A stretch of DNA of 64,000 nucleotides from NCBI GenBank assembly GCA_030248135.1, contig JASANC010003532.1, positions 186,001 to 250,000 on the forward strand, in the 5' to 3' direction. This DNA comes from Theristus sp. LFF4_11. Its lineage: Eukaryota > Nematoda > Chromadorea > Monhysterida > Xyalidae. Under the pieces are notes generated by a model. The model made no database searches, was not told where the DNA came from, and was given only the letters and a program-made list of their open reading frames with translations. Position 1 is the stretch's first letter; each line of letters starts with the position of its first letter. Positions 12,039 through 37,735 of this stretch are shown here, one piece after another. The position numbers were made by a program, and so were the translations under genes.

Positions 12039-15000
12039 GAAATCTCAAATCCGTATCACTTGTATACCCGTACGTTCTGCTGAATGTGTACGTCGCTCAA
12101 CGAACGTTCGCCAGCGTTTCACCATCGTTGAACATGGTATGACCTATTTTTTCAAACGTGTCCCGTTGAAATGACGTCATGTGCCGCCAAACATGCGCTT
12201 GCCGTCCACAGCAAACCAGTCTTTCGGTTTAGCCGATCTCATTCCGTAAACAAATGGTGAATGTCGAATCAGTCACACCAAACTGACATTTTAGTGCCTG
12301 TACTTTGACAAACGGGCGTTTTTGAAGCAAATGACGTCATTATAGTCCGGACACGTTTGAATAAATCCACAATACTCGTTTGAAAATAGAGAAAACTATG
12401 TGAAAAACTGATAAAAGGGTTGCTTAAAAACAAAATAAAACTGAATTGCCGCCGTGAAGTTCTCTGACGTCAGATGCCGTCAAATTAGCAGATCTCTTAC
12501 AGGGTGCGCAGAATTACAGAAATAACGGACACTTCAAATTCTTCTCCTGTGTGGTTTAAAGTTACATGGATTTTGGAAAACTTTGGAGCTTTGAGACAAT
12601 TTGTGTCATGTTGTGATTTAATTTTCATGAACTTACCTTACCTACAGCAATTTTTGCGTTTTTCACAATGTATAACAAGCAATCATTTCACCGAATATAC
12701 CTGTTTTGATCAGATGTCAGTATTTCACATGAGCATTCCGAAGGTTCCTCCGATTTCGATGTTAATGCATGTTCTTTCTGGTGAAGATGTGTCCAAAAAG
12801 TATTCAAGAACAACCCTGTACATCACTGTAAGTGTCCAACTTTTCTGGATAAAAATGCAACTGTGCAATGAAGTGCTGTCCATGTCATCAATTTTCATTG
12901 CAGATAATTGTCCAAAATTGCCATCCCTTTCTCGTCTTCCCAAATTCCTTCTCAACTCCCAATTTCCACACCCCAAATTGCGTTTATATACTTTTCGCAT
13001 TGCAGTTTCAGAGGTTTATCAAGCGCTGTTGGTGTAATTTTGCAAAGTGGGTTCTTTTTGGGTTCTAAACATAGTGCATCTCAAATTTTTTCAGATACAT
13101 AGTCTTGATTCTAATTTGGTTTGAAAGGTTTCAAGGTTGAATAGCATGTCTCAATCATTGACTGAATGGGGAGACTCAAATTTCAATAAGCTTATTTACT
13201 TTTGTAAATCATCCAGATTACCAAGCAAACAAGAGTGTTCAAACAAAAACCTGTGCATACAAGCGAGTTTTTTTTCAAGCGTCCCACGCACATAAACATG
13301 ATGCTCCGTGAAGCACGGGAATTGTGGCACAAGCACAATTAACAAAAAACTGGGGCTTTAACGGTACACCCTGCACAATATACGGCGTCTACACTTTTAC
13401 CAATGATATCTGAACAATTTTAGCCGAGTGATTAAAAACTTGCAAAGATCATGCCTGAAAAGCGGATGACACTCAGCCGGACAACCGTTCAGTTGCCAGT
13501 CTCAACATTCCCCGTTCACTTGTTTCAATGCGCGTTTTCGTCCAACTTGAAACGAACCTATTACTGTCCCTATCCGGGCTCGACGGCTGAAATATTCGAT
13601 CTTCTCTTCACGGCCATGAACTTGACGGTGAACCTTGAAAAGCTGCCTTTGTCGACGTTTATGGACGGGAGTTTCATTTACCCTCGGATCAGGAATGGGA
13701 CATTCGTGAGTGATGGCATCGAGTACTTGGTTGGCGATGATCAACTGCTGAGGTAATCGAAGTAAGACCAGCATATTTTTTGGCTCAATTGACTGATTTC
13801 GAATTCTGATTGTGCCGTGAAAGTCGGCTTAATCAGACAATATAGGTCCGAGAATACTTTCAGCGTTGTTTCTATTTCCAGCGAATGGACCCTGTCCGAC
13901 ACCCTCTACACCACCGATTACATGTTGCTCACCAACTTCGATCGTGTCGACCACAGTCAGAGCGCATCCACGGTGCAATGGCTCAAGTTCGCGCACACAT
14001 TCAGCGCTGCCGCGTGGGTGGCGATTCTCGCAACCGCAGCGCTCGTGCAAGCGTTCGTTGCTGCTTCACTCGAATTCACGGGAAACGAGACGAAATTCTG
14101 CGCGCACTGGCAGTGTTGCGTGAATGAGACTCAACAAAGCATTCGGACACGCCTGTTGAAACGAAACGGTTCGCGCAAAAATGACAAAAGGAACCCTGTT
14201 CACGCTTCAAGTTCAGCAAAGAGAAGAAATGTTTCTCGAGATCGGTCTGGTTCTGGTGGTCCAACGCTCCAATCTTACGTGCCAGCAAAAACCGTTCGCA
14301 ACTTTCTTGTCCTCTACACCATCACAGTGTCCATCACAGCCGGCTTATACCGCGGCGCACTGCTGTCACATTTGCTGCACAGCGATTACCCGAAATTTGT
14401 CATAGAAAATATTGACGATTTGATTGGTGCCATTGACAAAGGTGATATCAAACCAATCGATAACATCGGATGGTTTCGAGTGACTGCAGGTCTGGTAACA
14501 GAACCAAATTTTGAACTTTTGACATTCTGTTGACTTTGGGTCCTCGGGCTTGACGTCGTCCTTGTTTGAGATACAAATAAAGCACAAACAAACAAACTTC
14601 AAAAAAAACATAAGAAACTTCTCCAGCCGAACAAAACGTGACAGCCGACTGGAAGCGGCGTCTGCAAGCCGCTCTGAATAAGAATCCACCCTTGGAGGCC
14701 GCATTTACGTTTGAAACCGATCAAGAACGTTGGCGATACGTTGCTCAGGGCAAAGGTGTTCAAATGAGCACTTCTGCAACTGCGCGTTCGGCAGCCGCGA
14801 AACATTGTGCCCTCAGGGTGGTGCACATGCCGGAGGTTAGTTGACGGCTGTCAGTTTTTTTGGCAAAGGAAAAACACATAAAAATATTGTGCCATTATTA
14901 CTGTTTTTTGCTGAAACTGACTGCGTTCTGTTATTCCCGCTTGGGTTGGCCTCATTAATCAGTGTGCACCCGTAAAATTCAACAGCAAAGAAAACAATGC

Positions 15001-15385
15001 GCTGCATAACAAAACAACGTTTCAGCTGAATGCGGAACGAGCAGTTATCATACTCAATCGAAACACGTCGCGACGATTTCTGAACGCTCTGAACTCGAAA
15101 ATCTCACGTTTCCGTATGTGGATCGATAGCATTCGTGATCGATATGACCGTTGGTCGGTGATGGAACGGGCACGGAAATGTGCGGCAACAACGCACCACA
15201 ATGGGGCAAATGAACGGACACGAGGCGACAGCGCACTCGCACTGCACGACGTCGCAGGCGTCTTTGTGGTGCTGCTGGCTGGATGCGCGTTCGGCGGCGC
15301 GCTGCTTTCGGTGGAGCGCGTCTGTGCGCGTGCGAGAAGCGGACGAAGCAAACAAGCAAACCACAAACATTTGATATTGGGTTGA
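12039..15385 (+). CDS. Divergent ionotropic glutamate receptor-like channel
   Basis: Predicted ligand-gated channel of the iGluR/IR superfamily in the plasma membrane. Confident exons: 13493-13752, 13882-14489, 14627-14835 and 15026-15385, with phases 2, 1 and 0 matching and a stop at 15383. A likely earlier exon is 12039-12136. The ligand-binding first lobe is seen at VSTFPVHLF and YYCPYPGSTAEIFDLL. TM1 is FAHTFSAAAWVAILATAA, TM3 is RNFLVLYTITVSITAG, the second lobe includes NKNPPLEAAF, and TM4 is LHDVAGVFVVLLAGC before VERVC. Between TM1 and TM3 there is a roughly 80-residue basic, Ser-rich insert where the pore loop should be, and the usual SYTANLAAFL-type gate reads LYRGALLSHLL. Function as a true channel is therefore uncertain. 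The exon at 12039 is open in two frames. The N-terminus is not resolved. Confidence 0.78.
12137..12375 (-). mobile_element. Family M MITE, copy 2
   Basis: A full-length 239-bp copy, inverted relative to copy 1, with TGACGTCA at 12172-12179 and 12332-12339. It starts exactly at the predicted splice donor after base 12136, so its terminal GTATGACC would serve as the 5' splice site of the receptor intron. Confidence 0.85.
12498..13375. mobile_element. Possible mariner-type remnant inside receptor intron
   Basis: The interval opens with TACAGGGTGCGCAG and closes with TACACCCTGCACA. These are short inverted ends of the TACAGGGTG class, as in the elements at 8635 and 46928. The interior has no transposase block I can recognise, and only the outer bases pair, so this is tentative. 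Confidence 0.35.
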
Positions 15386-15918
15386 GGTTTGACTGTGAAC
15401 GAAAAAAATTCGACCATTGTTACGAAAAAATTCGACCATTGTTACGAAAAAAATTCGACCATTGTTTAAGAGCACACCGCATGGAACTGTAAAACAGTGT
15501 GGACTTTATTTCTCTGGAGCAACATAGATAACAACAAAATAACCACTAAATCAATGCACATTTTAGTATTTGTCGCTCAATACGATAAATAGTTTCACAT
15601 TATCCGTGACGAGTTAAATTGTGCAAACAACATGGGCAGAAATATAACTAAACCGAATTATCTGACTAGTTTTTTAACTGAATGGAACGGCACTTTTCAA
15701 TAGATCAACTAGTACCCCAGCAGCTCAAATGCGCTGTGGGTGTCACCTACTCGCTATGGAGCTAAAAACACAAAACAACGTGAGAACGTGATGAAACAAA
15801 AATGAGATAAAGCCAAAAGCTTGAGTACCCTACATTCGACACCCGCCCGGGTAAAACAGAAGACATTTCAGCAGTTTAAGCCGACTTCAAACAAACGAAA
15901 ACTATGCTCTCTAGTCAA
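15386..15918. other. Convergent 3' region between the receptor and triosephosphate isomerase
   Basis: Three near-identical copies of a short AAAAATTCGACCATTGTTACG-like unit follow the receptor stop (15400-15470). The rest is AT-rich sequence likely to be 3' untranslated region for both convergent genes. Confidence 0.5.
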
Positions 15919-29065
<13,147 letters not shown>

Positions 29066-30125
29066 TTTTCAGCTTTTTTTGTTTTCGATGGTAACAGAAG
29101 ATGCACAAGATAACACAAGATAACAGAATTCCTGAAATGAAAAACACACTACAAATTCAGCACGATCAGCAAGCCAGTTGCTGTAAAAAAACCGTTGAAA
29201 GCCAATAATTGCTGCCTGGAAAATCCAACACAACATGGCAAAATAAACAACCATTCAAAAAACAAACACTCCACAAACTTGATTTTTTAAATTTTTATGT
29301 TTTTTTTCGGTTCAACATTACAATATGACAACAAAGAAACCGCATGACATACAAGATACGAAAATAAAAAAATACAACAACAAACGGGTTCGCACGAGCT
29401 ATGAAAACGAAAACAAAGGAGAACAGGTATGAGACAAATACTGAAATGATTACTTTCGAGACACAAAACAAAACCGAAACTTCAATCCAACTGAAGGTTC
29501 GCTAACGGTTTTCACACTCAGACAAACCACTGGTTATTTTATCCCAAACCTTTCCCCTTATTTTATCCCAAAGAGCAAGTCAAGCTCACCACTTATTCCA
29601 ACCAAATTTTCAACACTTTGAATAACTACAAATTTTGAGAACCACACAGAACCCAGAATTTTGAAATATTCAACACACAATTATAACAAAACAAACCAAA
29701 GTTCAAGTCCAAATATTCCAAATTTTTCGGTTCGCCTACACAGTTCAGCACGACCACGAAAAGCCCTCCAATGCCACATATCGATACTTAAAAAACGAAA
29801 CAAAAAATTCGCATGAAACACACACGCGCACAAGCAAGCTACAGAATTACAAAATCGGTCGAAAAATATGAATCATTCAATCAAAAAACCTTCAATCAAC
29901 CTAAACCAATTCTCAAATTCATGATGCCGAAGTAGCCCAACAACAAGACGTGCCCCCCCCCCCCTAAAAGCATATGCACAGTTTTCCCAACAGGTTTTCC
30001 CACAAACATCAATCCGATTCGTTTCACAAGAAGGAGAAATGAAATACGAACAAGTAGGCGAAGAGGAATATTTCAAATCGAGCAGATCGAAAAAACCAGT
30101 GACAAACAATCAATTGTTCACTTCT
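29066..30125. other. Spacer between TPI start and TDP-43 stop
   Basis: AT-rich with no coding block. It should contain the TPI promoter (right of 29065) and the TDP-43 3' untranslated region. The poly-C run at 29954-29964 is the only marked irregularity. Confidence 0.5.
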
Positions 30126-33100
30126 TCAGTTCCACCGATCCGGCGGTGGGCCACGACCGAAATCGGGCGGAGCTTGATCGTAGCTGTAATAAAATTGTGA
30201 TGTGAATCAGTTTAAAAAAGCGCATCGCAGAATGCTTCCAATTTGCGTGTAGTAGTGGTATTACATACAACGATGTGAGCAATAAACGTCACGAAACACA
30301 CGCGAGATGTTGACATTTGCAACTCACGCAGCATTACTCCCACCGGACCACATCTGCGGCGGCGGCGTGTTGTCGGAGGGCGGCGGGACACCAGAGGGCG
30401 CCTGTGCACCGCCGCCGCGACCGCCACCGCCACCCGGTGTACCACCGCCGCCGTGGCTGTGCAGTGTCTGCCAGAACGCCTGAAAGCCAGTAGTGAGAGT
30501 GAGTGATGTTTTGCAAATGTGCGCCAACAATCATCATCATCATCGTGCGCTGCAGTGCATCAGCGGTCGATGTCGGCGCGTCCGGGAGGAGACGGCCGAA
30601 GAATACCGCCTGGCTGTCGCCAAATTGGTTGTTGTTGTTTGTTGGCCCCTTTTTATCCTTACCCAACGCCCTTGCGGAAAGGCAGTGTCGCATTTTTTTT
30701 ATTGTCCACCACATGGGCTGCGACGTTGGAAGCAGTTTTTCTGCTATAGAAGTGGGCGTTGGGCAAGCTGCGCTGGTATGCATGGGCGCGATGTCATTAA
30801 GTTCCTCGCCACCGGAACAGCAATCTTGTGAATCAAGAAAGCCGACGTTTATGCTGCCGAACCATTAAGCCCCACGCAACCCGGGGCAGCCGAGTGGTCA
30901 CGAGCGGATTCGAACCCCGGGCCTTCCGATTGGAGTCCCAAGTGCAATCCACTCAGCCACTCAGCCGGCTCGCCAAATTGGTGCAACACCTTACCGCACA
31001 GGCGGCGATTAACAACAACAGTAATGATCAGTGGCGCATCGCGAAACAAAGCGAACCGAGTGCAGCGCACGCACCTGCCACGCAGCGTTCACCAGCTCCG
31101 GGTTCATGTTGTTCAGATTGAGTTCGCTCATGCCGCTGGCGAGCGCCTGGTGGCTGTTGGCCGTCTGCGGCTGACTCGACGGCGGCATGGTCGTTGGTGG
31201 CGGCGCCAGCTTTGCTGCGCCTGTCGTCGCACCCGACTGAGCGCCCGCCCCCGCCGCAGAGGACTGACGCGCCGGCGGTGCTCCTGCGGGCCCGTTGTAG
31301 GGCGGCGGCTGCGGCGAGGCGCCCAGACCGTGGCCGTCCAGCCAGGGAGCTGCAAACGGGGCCAACTCGGCGTTTAGATAAATTGAACGCGCACTGTAAC
31401 AGTTTGCAAGTTCAGTTGGCTTATGTGATTTATAATTTATGACCACCACAACGCATAGCAAACGGCTTGCCGCTCCAACGGCCAATTGCAAGCACACGTT
31501 CACAGGTTCACCGTTTCGCCGAACGTCAGCATCGCAAAACAAGCGACTCCGTCCGCACGTACCAGGTGGGCCGTGTGCGCCCGGCTGCGGCGTAGCGTGA
31601 TGCGCCGGCCCGCCCGTCGGCGGCATGCCGCCACCGGCGTAGCGCTCGTTCAAGCTGCCTAATCGGGCCCCCGTCGCTCCATAACGTCCGCCATGCGGGG
31701 CACCGCCCATTGGATTGTCGGGTGGAGAGGACCACTGCACAAAGAAGCATTTTTTTGTGTTGCGATAATAATAAGAAATCAAGTTTTCATAGATCATCAT
31801 GTTAAGAACTCGAGGTTTATACAATATTTCATGTTTTAAACTAATAATAATGTTTTTTGCAAACCTGCGAATATGCCGACCCCCTTGGCGGTTGAATGTG
31901 GTACGGCTGGCCAGCGCCGCGTGGCCCGTGCCCCCCGCCATAATGGCCGCCCCCTGAGTGATCGACATACTTGCCCCCGGGCGACTTATCCATGTGCCCT
32001 CCAAGTCCACCATGACCGCCCATACCGCCTGCAATGGTGGTATGCATTGCACAAAAGACATTTCAGTGCACACACGAGGACACGACGACCTCAAATCAAC
32101 TACAACTCACGGTAAAAAAAACTCAAAATCTAGCAGCTGAATGCTAATTAGAAAGAACATCCAATCAGCACGAGTACGAACGTTACTAATCAACCATCTG
32201 CCATCAAAAATTATTTTCAATTTTCAAAATACGAAAAAACTGATAGTGGCCAGCGCACCTTGTTCCTGTTTCGGTACGGCTGGTCCGACAAACACGGAGT
32301 GCCCCTCAACCATGAAGTTCTCCTTTTTCAGCACCTGCTGTGTCACCTCAAGTTTGTTGAACGTCACGAACGCGAACGCACGAAACGGACGGGGGATGAA
32401 AACATCGGTCACCTGCACAACAAAGCTTTCAGATCGATAATTCAGTTAAAATGATGGCCAGCAAGCCGCAGAGCAAAAAATAGTGCAAGTGTGTGCAAGC
32501 AAATCAAAACGCAAATCACACCTCTCCGCGTGGATCGATCTTCTTCGCCTCCTCATCAAAAGTCGTCCTCAACATTTCGGTCGTCATTTCCTGCGTTACA
32601 CGACCGACGAACACTTTCGGCGTCGACACCATCAAACGTTCATCTTTCTGAAATTTGCCACGTTTACGATTGCAGAAATACAGAATGGCAAGCAGTACAA
32701 AAAAACAAGATACGCTAATGTATTGGATAAGTCTGAGTTTGGTACCTTCGGGTTTCCGGAACCGGCGCGCGGAAAAAAAAAGTCAACCAAGCTGCATGAT
32801 GGCAAGTTCTAGGCAGTTCGGCCTGGCCTGGCCAGCATCAGATGAACAACTGGCGTGGCCTCCTCCGCAATTCAGCGGTCCTCTCGAAGCACTTTATTTC
32901 CGAACTCAAACTTGCGCTGCTCTGACCTTGTCCCATGGGATTTTCACGGTGCACTTTCGGCCGCCGATTATGTGCTCTGCCTTTTCAAGGATGCCCTGCT
33001 GCGCCTCGTAGTCAACCATGCGCACAAAGCCGAAGCCACGCTGGCGCCCCGTTTGATAATCGATTTTCACCTGCGAGACGTGCAACGATTTTTGTTCGCT

Positions 33101-36100
33101 CGACAGTATTCCGGTGCTCCGCTCCGGGAAATCCGGTTGCGTGTGTTTCTCTCCACTGTCAACAGATTGAAAACAGACCCGTTGTAGAATTCTCAAGCGA
33201 CGAATAAACATGCATTCATAAAATTGCACAAGTGTAGAAAAAAGGAAATTTTGTTTACATGAATTCGAACAAGAATCACTGTGCGATGCGTTACTGACGG
33301 TGGCGCTAATAATGTTTCATGAATGCAGTTTTTTTTGAAATTTTACTACAACCTAATGCGTCGCTAAATACCGATGTTATGTAATTGAATAGGAACAGTT
33401 TCCCATGAGGCACATTCATGAAACAGTATTTAGTGACGTATCTTTTACAACAGACGAACGTGGCACTAAAAAACTGCTTCATGAGTGTTCCGTTTAGCTG
33501 GCAATCAAACGTCTGAGAATGCAGCCGGCACACAAAAGGCCCATTCATGCACGCGCGCGCTGAAGCGCGTTGACGCGCGCTAACATGAACGTGCGTATGA
33601 ATGTGCGCATGGTCCAAAAGTGAAGCGCGCTGACGCGCGCTGTTTTTTTTTGCTTCGTGAATGCGTAGCGAAGTGACGCGCGCCAGCGCGCTTCAAAACC
33701 TCCATGAATGGCGCCAAACTGACGTCAGCAGTCTGCACAGCGCCGAACTCCTCAAAGTACGTCCTCAATTCGTCCGAGTCCAGATTGAACGGCAGCCCGA
33801 GCACGAGCAGATCGATGCATTTCCTGTCCTCGGTCGTGTCCATCAGTCGTTTCTGTTTGCTAGCCGACTGCGCCTCGTCACCCGAGTTGCCGTTCTCATT
33901 ACCGTACTCGTCCTCGTCAGCAATCTTGCGGCGTTTCGTGTTCGCTTCGGCACCTGCAAAATCAATGCGAGTGCAGCGATCGGTTGGAGCGCGAAATATG
34001 ACAAAACATGTTGGTGGTGTTGGTGGCACACACACACAACACTCACTGGGATGAAACACCATTTACGAAACATCAGTATCTTCAGATACACCTTCCGTCT
34101 TCGAACTCGCTACACATTTTGACTGCCTCTTTTACCCACTGCAAACTCATTTCAGTTGGTCGCGACGACAGCACTCAGATCCAAATAACCGCATTAACTT
34201 TTAACTCTTCAGGAGCAAAAAAACCAAAGCCCAAAAATTTCTCAGCGGGGATCGCCAAATTTTACTCCACAAAAACATTACCACGAGAAGTACCCTGTGA
34301 GCCATTATTTAAAAACGAATCATGTTTTGTATAATCACCTGTGAGCCATTATTTAAAAACGAATCATGTTTTGTATAATCACCTGTAAAGCGACCCGTGA
34401 ACTTCCACCAAGCTTCTCATCAGTAAAACAAAACTTACCAGCGAGCACCAGTTCCAATTTGATCAAACAGACCTCCAAAAAAGCACACCTCCAAATTACC
34501 AAAAACTTTTCCTCATCTCCTGTTTACTGCAACCTACCTTCGCCCCATGTTTCAGTAAACCACTAAAACCTCATAATCTAAAGCCAGTCTGCCATGCCAG
34601 TCAATCAAAAACAGCGCACAACAACGACAACAGCACCGTTATTCAATATCACCACCAACCACACGAATCATGTTTGGCGTTCTGATGTTTAACGCTCGCA
34701 CCACCACTCGCACCGGACGTCGCTGTGACGGGCTTTTGAATGACAAGATACAGGGTCTCGCCCCAGCCGTCTGCTGGCGCCAGCAGCTTTGTGCCGCTGC
34801 CGTCTAGGCTGCAAACACGCGCACAAAGTCAGCAACAAAATACAATCCGTCATCTTCATCACATTTACCAACTGCAAAGTCCAATTTTGATGCCCTGAAA
34901 TAGAATTGAATTTCTTTCTGTGGTTCAAATGAATGTTGAGAATTGAACGCAACCAAACGCATTTCATACTTCCAGGCGTACTTTTGCCATCTGAAACAAC
35001 GAATTGAACAACGGAGCAATGCTAACAGGCAATTTTGGTAATGTCACCAAACGTAGAAATTATTAAAGAATTATTTGCGATGAGATCAGTTGATGAAAAA
35101 CCATTAGCTTGACAATCCATTCACCAAAAATTATATCTAACACGTTTGCATTTTGTGATCTATCAAAACACAACAAAACGGCACTGTTTGTTCTGTTGTC
35201 ATGTCATCAGAGCAACCGCTTGATAGGTTACATACGGACGAAGAGTGGAGTGATGGGGGGACTTAGAGATGTAAGGGTAAAAAAAAAATTTTTTAAATTT
35301 AAAAAAAAGTAAAAAAAGAGCATTTTTTTATTTTTTTTATTAAAAATTTTTGAAATTTTTTCTTTAATGTGCCCTGAAAATGCCGTTTTTGGCATAATTT
35401 TTCGAAAGTTCAACAAAAATTTTCTTTGACTTTACCTTGTCACTTAGTCTTCAACGCTGCAGGTGGTATTCTGGATTGATTTATCGACTGTTTTCAGCCT
35501 TGGTGAGTGATGATCGACTCGCGCATTGAAGTACTTGAGCGTCGCAAAGGCTAGTTCAACAAATTCCGATGCCGCTAAGGTGAGATAGAAGCAGAGAACT
35601 CACATTTACGCATCGTTTTTCAGGATCTCGAAAGGTCGAAATTGCACTGTCTGCCACTGCAAGCGTAACTTCGTTGGTTGCTCGTTGCTGTTTCGCCTCG
35701 TGTCGTCAGCATGATCACACCGGCTTGTTGTTGAACTTGTTTCCGTGTTATTTGAGGTGAATTGAGAGGCAAAACACGAGACGTGATGTCGTCGGTGGGA
35801 AAATGGGGTCGCCGAAACCGAGTCTGAAATTTTCACCCTCCTCCCATATGAGTGGGGGTCATATGGTAAGTCGGTGGCTGCTCAGATGGTGATATTCGGA
35901 CTCCCTGAAAAATTCTGAACAACTTTCATTTAAAAAAAATAATAAAAATTTTTTTTTAAAAAAGAAAAAAAATAGAAATTTTTTTTTCTTGACATCTCTA
36001 GGGGGACTCATGGCAGGTTTTGTTTTGAACAATCTGACTGAACAACATAACATTATTATAAAGAACAGCCACCAGTCAATAGAATAGTTTTCGTCTTCAG

Positions 36101-37407
36101 TCCTTTCATTTTCAAACAGGGGTCAAGAATCAAGATGGGGGAGGGTGGGCGAGGGTGTATATCCCCGGTTCCGACAGCAACGGCAACCATGTCAGGCGAA
36201 CATGCTCGAGTTCGACGTTGAGTGCTACGTTTGGTGCGACACACCGATTGCGCGTTGCACTGCGTCTGGGCCGTCATTGCTACACATGATTACGATGCCT
36301 GTTGCAGTGCGAACGATTCGCTGCGCCGCAACGGACAAACGGACGACAGTGCTGGTCGTGCACTGTGCGCGTTGCTTGGTTCCCTCCCCTGATCAAATCG
36401 GGCCCCATCCGAAAACGCCCCCCCCTTCTTCTTTGAGTTGATATTTGACGTTGGATAACTGAAATCAAACCTCTCCAAGTTCCGGCAGAGATCTACATTC
36501 ACTGAACTCAGAAAATCACTGCGAACCATTCAAAACACATTGCAAATCGTTTCTGGCCATTTCTCTTACCATTTGCACAATGAAACGGGTCGCAAAAACG
36601 TCGCCAATTTGACCCAAAAACCAAAAACGTACCATTTGCACATGTCAGTTAGATTTTTAGCTGTTGGAATTTTTTTGTATGTTATTGCTTCGTGAAAAAA
36701 ATTTAACAATTTTACCCCCCCCCCCAACTTTTGGCATATCGGAGACTCGGACCTCCTGCGATGCGATTTTGGGGTCGACACCCCCATTTCGGCTCCCCAC
36801 TTCCAAATCGCCAAAAATCGGGTTTGAGGGCTTGACCCCTTTTTCAAACACATTCAAAAAACAGTACGCAATAACGTGGTTTTGTTCATTTGTTGTTATT
36901 GTGTGTGTCACTTATTCCAAGAATAAACGGTGCTTCATATAAACGACGTTAGGGGTGGACGTGGAACGTGGAAATGGAGAAAAGTCACGACGACACAATT
37001 TTTTTGCACCTCATTCGACGTCAGGAGAAAACCAATCATATCAAGAAACTGAAAGATCAAATCAAAAAAAACAACAACAATGACAATGGTGCAACAGCGC
37101 ACAAGGCACAATCGTATCGGAGCTTGCACTTTGCAGAAAGAACAACAACAACAAAAACAGATTGGATTTGGAATGCAGAAACAACAAACAACACTTACAT
37201 TGGATTGGACAAAAAAATGCAATTGTCCAAAACTGACCTGAGAGCTCGAAAAGCTCCGGTTTTTGGATTGCGATATTTGAGGCCGGTGGCGCCGGGAAAT
37301 GCGGCTGCTAATGTGGACACTGGAAGCGCGTTGTCGCTGTCAACGAGCAACTCGATTTTGTTGGCAGTGTCATCCTCGCCGTCGCCAACAACCACGTAAT
37401 CCGACAT
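30126..37407 (-). CDS. tdp-1: TDP-43-like RNA-binding protein
   Basis: Nuclear RNA/DNA-binding protein regulating splicing and RNA stability. Exons: 37407-37238, 34808-34714, 33953-33724, 33070-32927, 32647-32522, 32412-32259, 32028-31865, 31734-31563, 31349-31075, 30479-30328 and 30183-30126, giving 579 codons in perfect phase. The N-terminal ubiquitin-like fold begins MSDYVVVGDGEDD and contains FPGATGLKYRNP and PADGWGETLYLV. A KRRK nuclear-localisation-like motif and an acidic stretch follow. RRM1 has LLVLGLPFN and RGFGFVRM; RRM2 has PKVFVGRV, FIPRPFRAFAFVTF. The C-terminal half (about 270 residues) is low-complexity, rich in Gly, Pro and Ala with Gln/Asn patches, longer than in vertebrate TDP-43 (414 residues total), and ends DRWN. 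The large first coding intron (34809-37237) hosts a hAT MITE. The symbol follows nematode usage and is provisional. Confidence 0.93.
30895..30980 (-). repeat. tRNA-derived sequence (SINE head or tRNA pseudogene)
   Basis: On the minus strand an A-box-like TGGCTGAGTGG and a perfect B box GGTTCGAATCC are spaced as in a tRNA, with a CCCGGGG stem beside the B box. The acceptor stem does not pair cleanly, so this is not a confident functional tRNA. It lies in TDP-43 intron 9. Confidence 0.6.
32740..32778 (+). repeat. SINE tail fragment
   Basis: Contains GGTACCTTCGGGTTTCCGG then AACCGGCGCGC and a poly-A run. It is the reverse complement of the body end of the SINE copies at 53760 and 54713. It lies in TDP-43 intron 4. 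Confidence 0.6.
33540..33700. repeat. Cluster of GCGCGC-rich palindromes
   Basis: Three near-copies of GAAGCGCG(T/C)TGACGCGCGC, the last one inverted (GACGCGCGCCAGCGCGCTTC), within 160 bp in TDP-43 intron 3. They sit inside a weak larger inverted repeat (33310-33705) marked by TTCATGAATGC and CGTGAATGCG. This may be a degenerate MITE. Confidence 0.6.
34295..34382 (+). repeat. Perfect 44-bp tandem duplication
   Basis: Two identical adjacent 44-bp units beginning CTGTGAGCCATTATTT, followed by CTGTAAAG. Non-coding, in TDP-43 intron 1 or 2 space, recent by identity. Confidence 0.9.
35264..36000 (+). mobile_element. Family A hAT-like MITE, copy 1
   Basis: 737 bp, exact 8-bp target duplication GGGGGACT (35256-35263 and 36001-36008). 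Ends are TAGAGATGTAAGGG and TTGACATCTCTA, followed by A/T homopolymer runs. The interior is highly similar to four other copies in the window. All copies share an open 75-76-codon minus-strand frame, MKISD...KNDA. It lies in TDP-43 intron 1. Confidence 0.93.
36009..37237. other. Rest of TDP-43 intron 1
   Basis: Non-coding, with C-homopolymer runs at 36419-36426 and 36715-36725 and G-rich patches. No repeat shared elsewhere was established. Confidence 0.4.
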
Positions 37408-37735
37408 TATTATTTATATCTTTTAAAATACTTTTATTTATTGACGCTTCGCTTTGCCTTGCCAAGCCAAATTTTTTTTGAACTCAACTCCTCAAACACA
37501 AACCTGCAGCTGCAATGCAATAATGTTCTGTTTTTTGAAACTTAGGCTTGAAAGAAAAAATGAATGAAACTCCCAATTTTTTGAATTGAAAGACTTTTTT
37601 AAATCAATTGAAAAATTTTTCCAAAAGACCGGAGCACGAACAGGTGTGTTGATTGGTTGGTATCGCGTTGACTTGACGCGCTATGAGTTCGAATATTGTC
37701 AGTATGGGTCAGTACCGTGGGCAGTAGCGAAAGCG
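37408..37735. promoter_or_regulatory. Region upstream of the TDP-43 start codon
   Basis: Upstream of the initiator at 37407 on the minus strand. It presumably contains the 5' untranslated region and promoter, inferred only from position. No defined motif was identified. Confidence 0.3.

Noticed and set aside
12504..13037. 177-codon plus frame
   Set aside because: It lies in a transposon-like interval within the receptor intron, resembles no family, and is probably a chance frame.
31009..32094. Single 361-codon minus frame through the TDP-43 tail region
   Set aside because: It runs through introns. The spliced exons 32028-31865, 31734-31563 and 31349-31075 explain the Gly-rich segments with correct phase.
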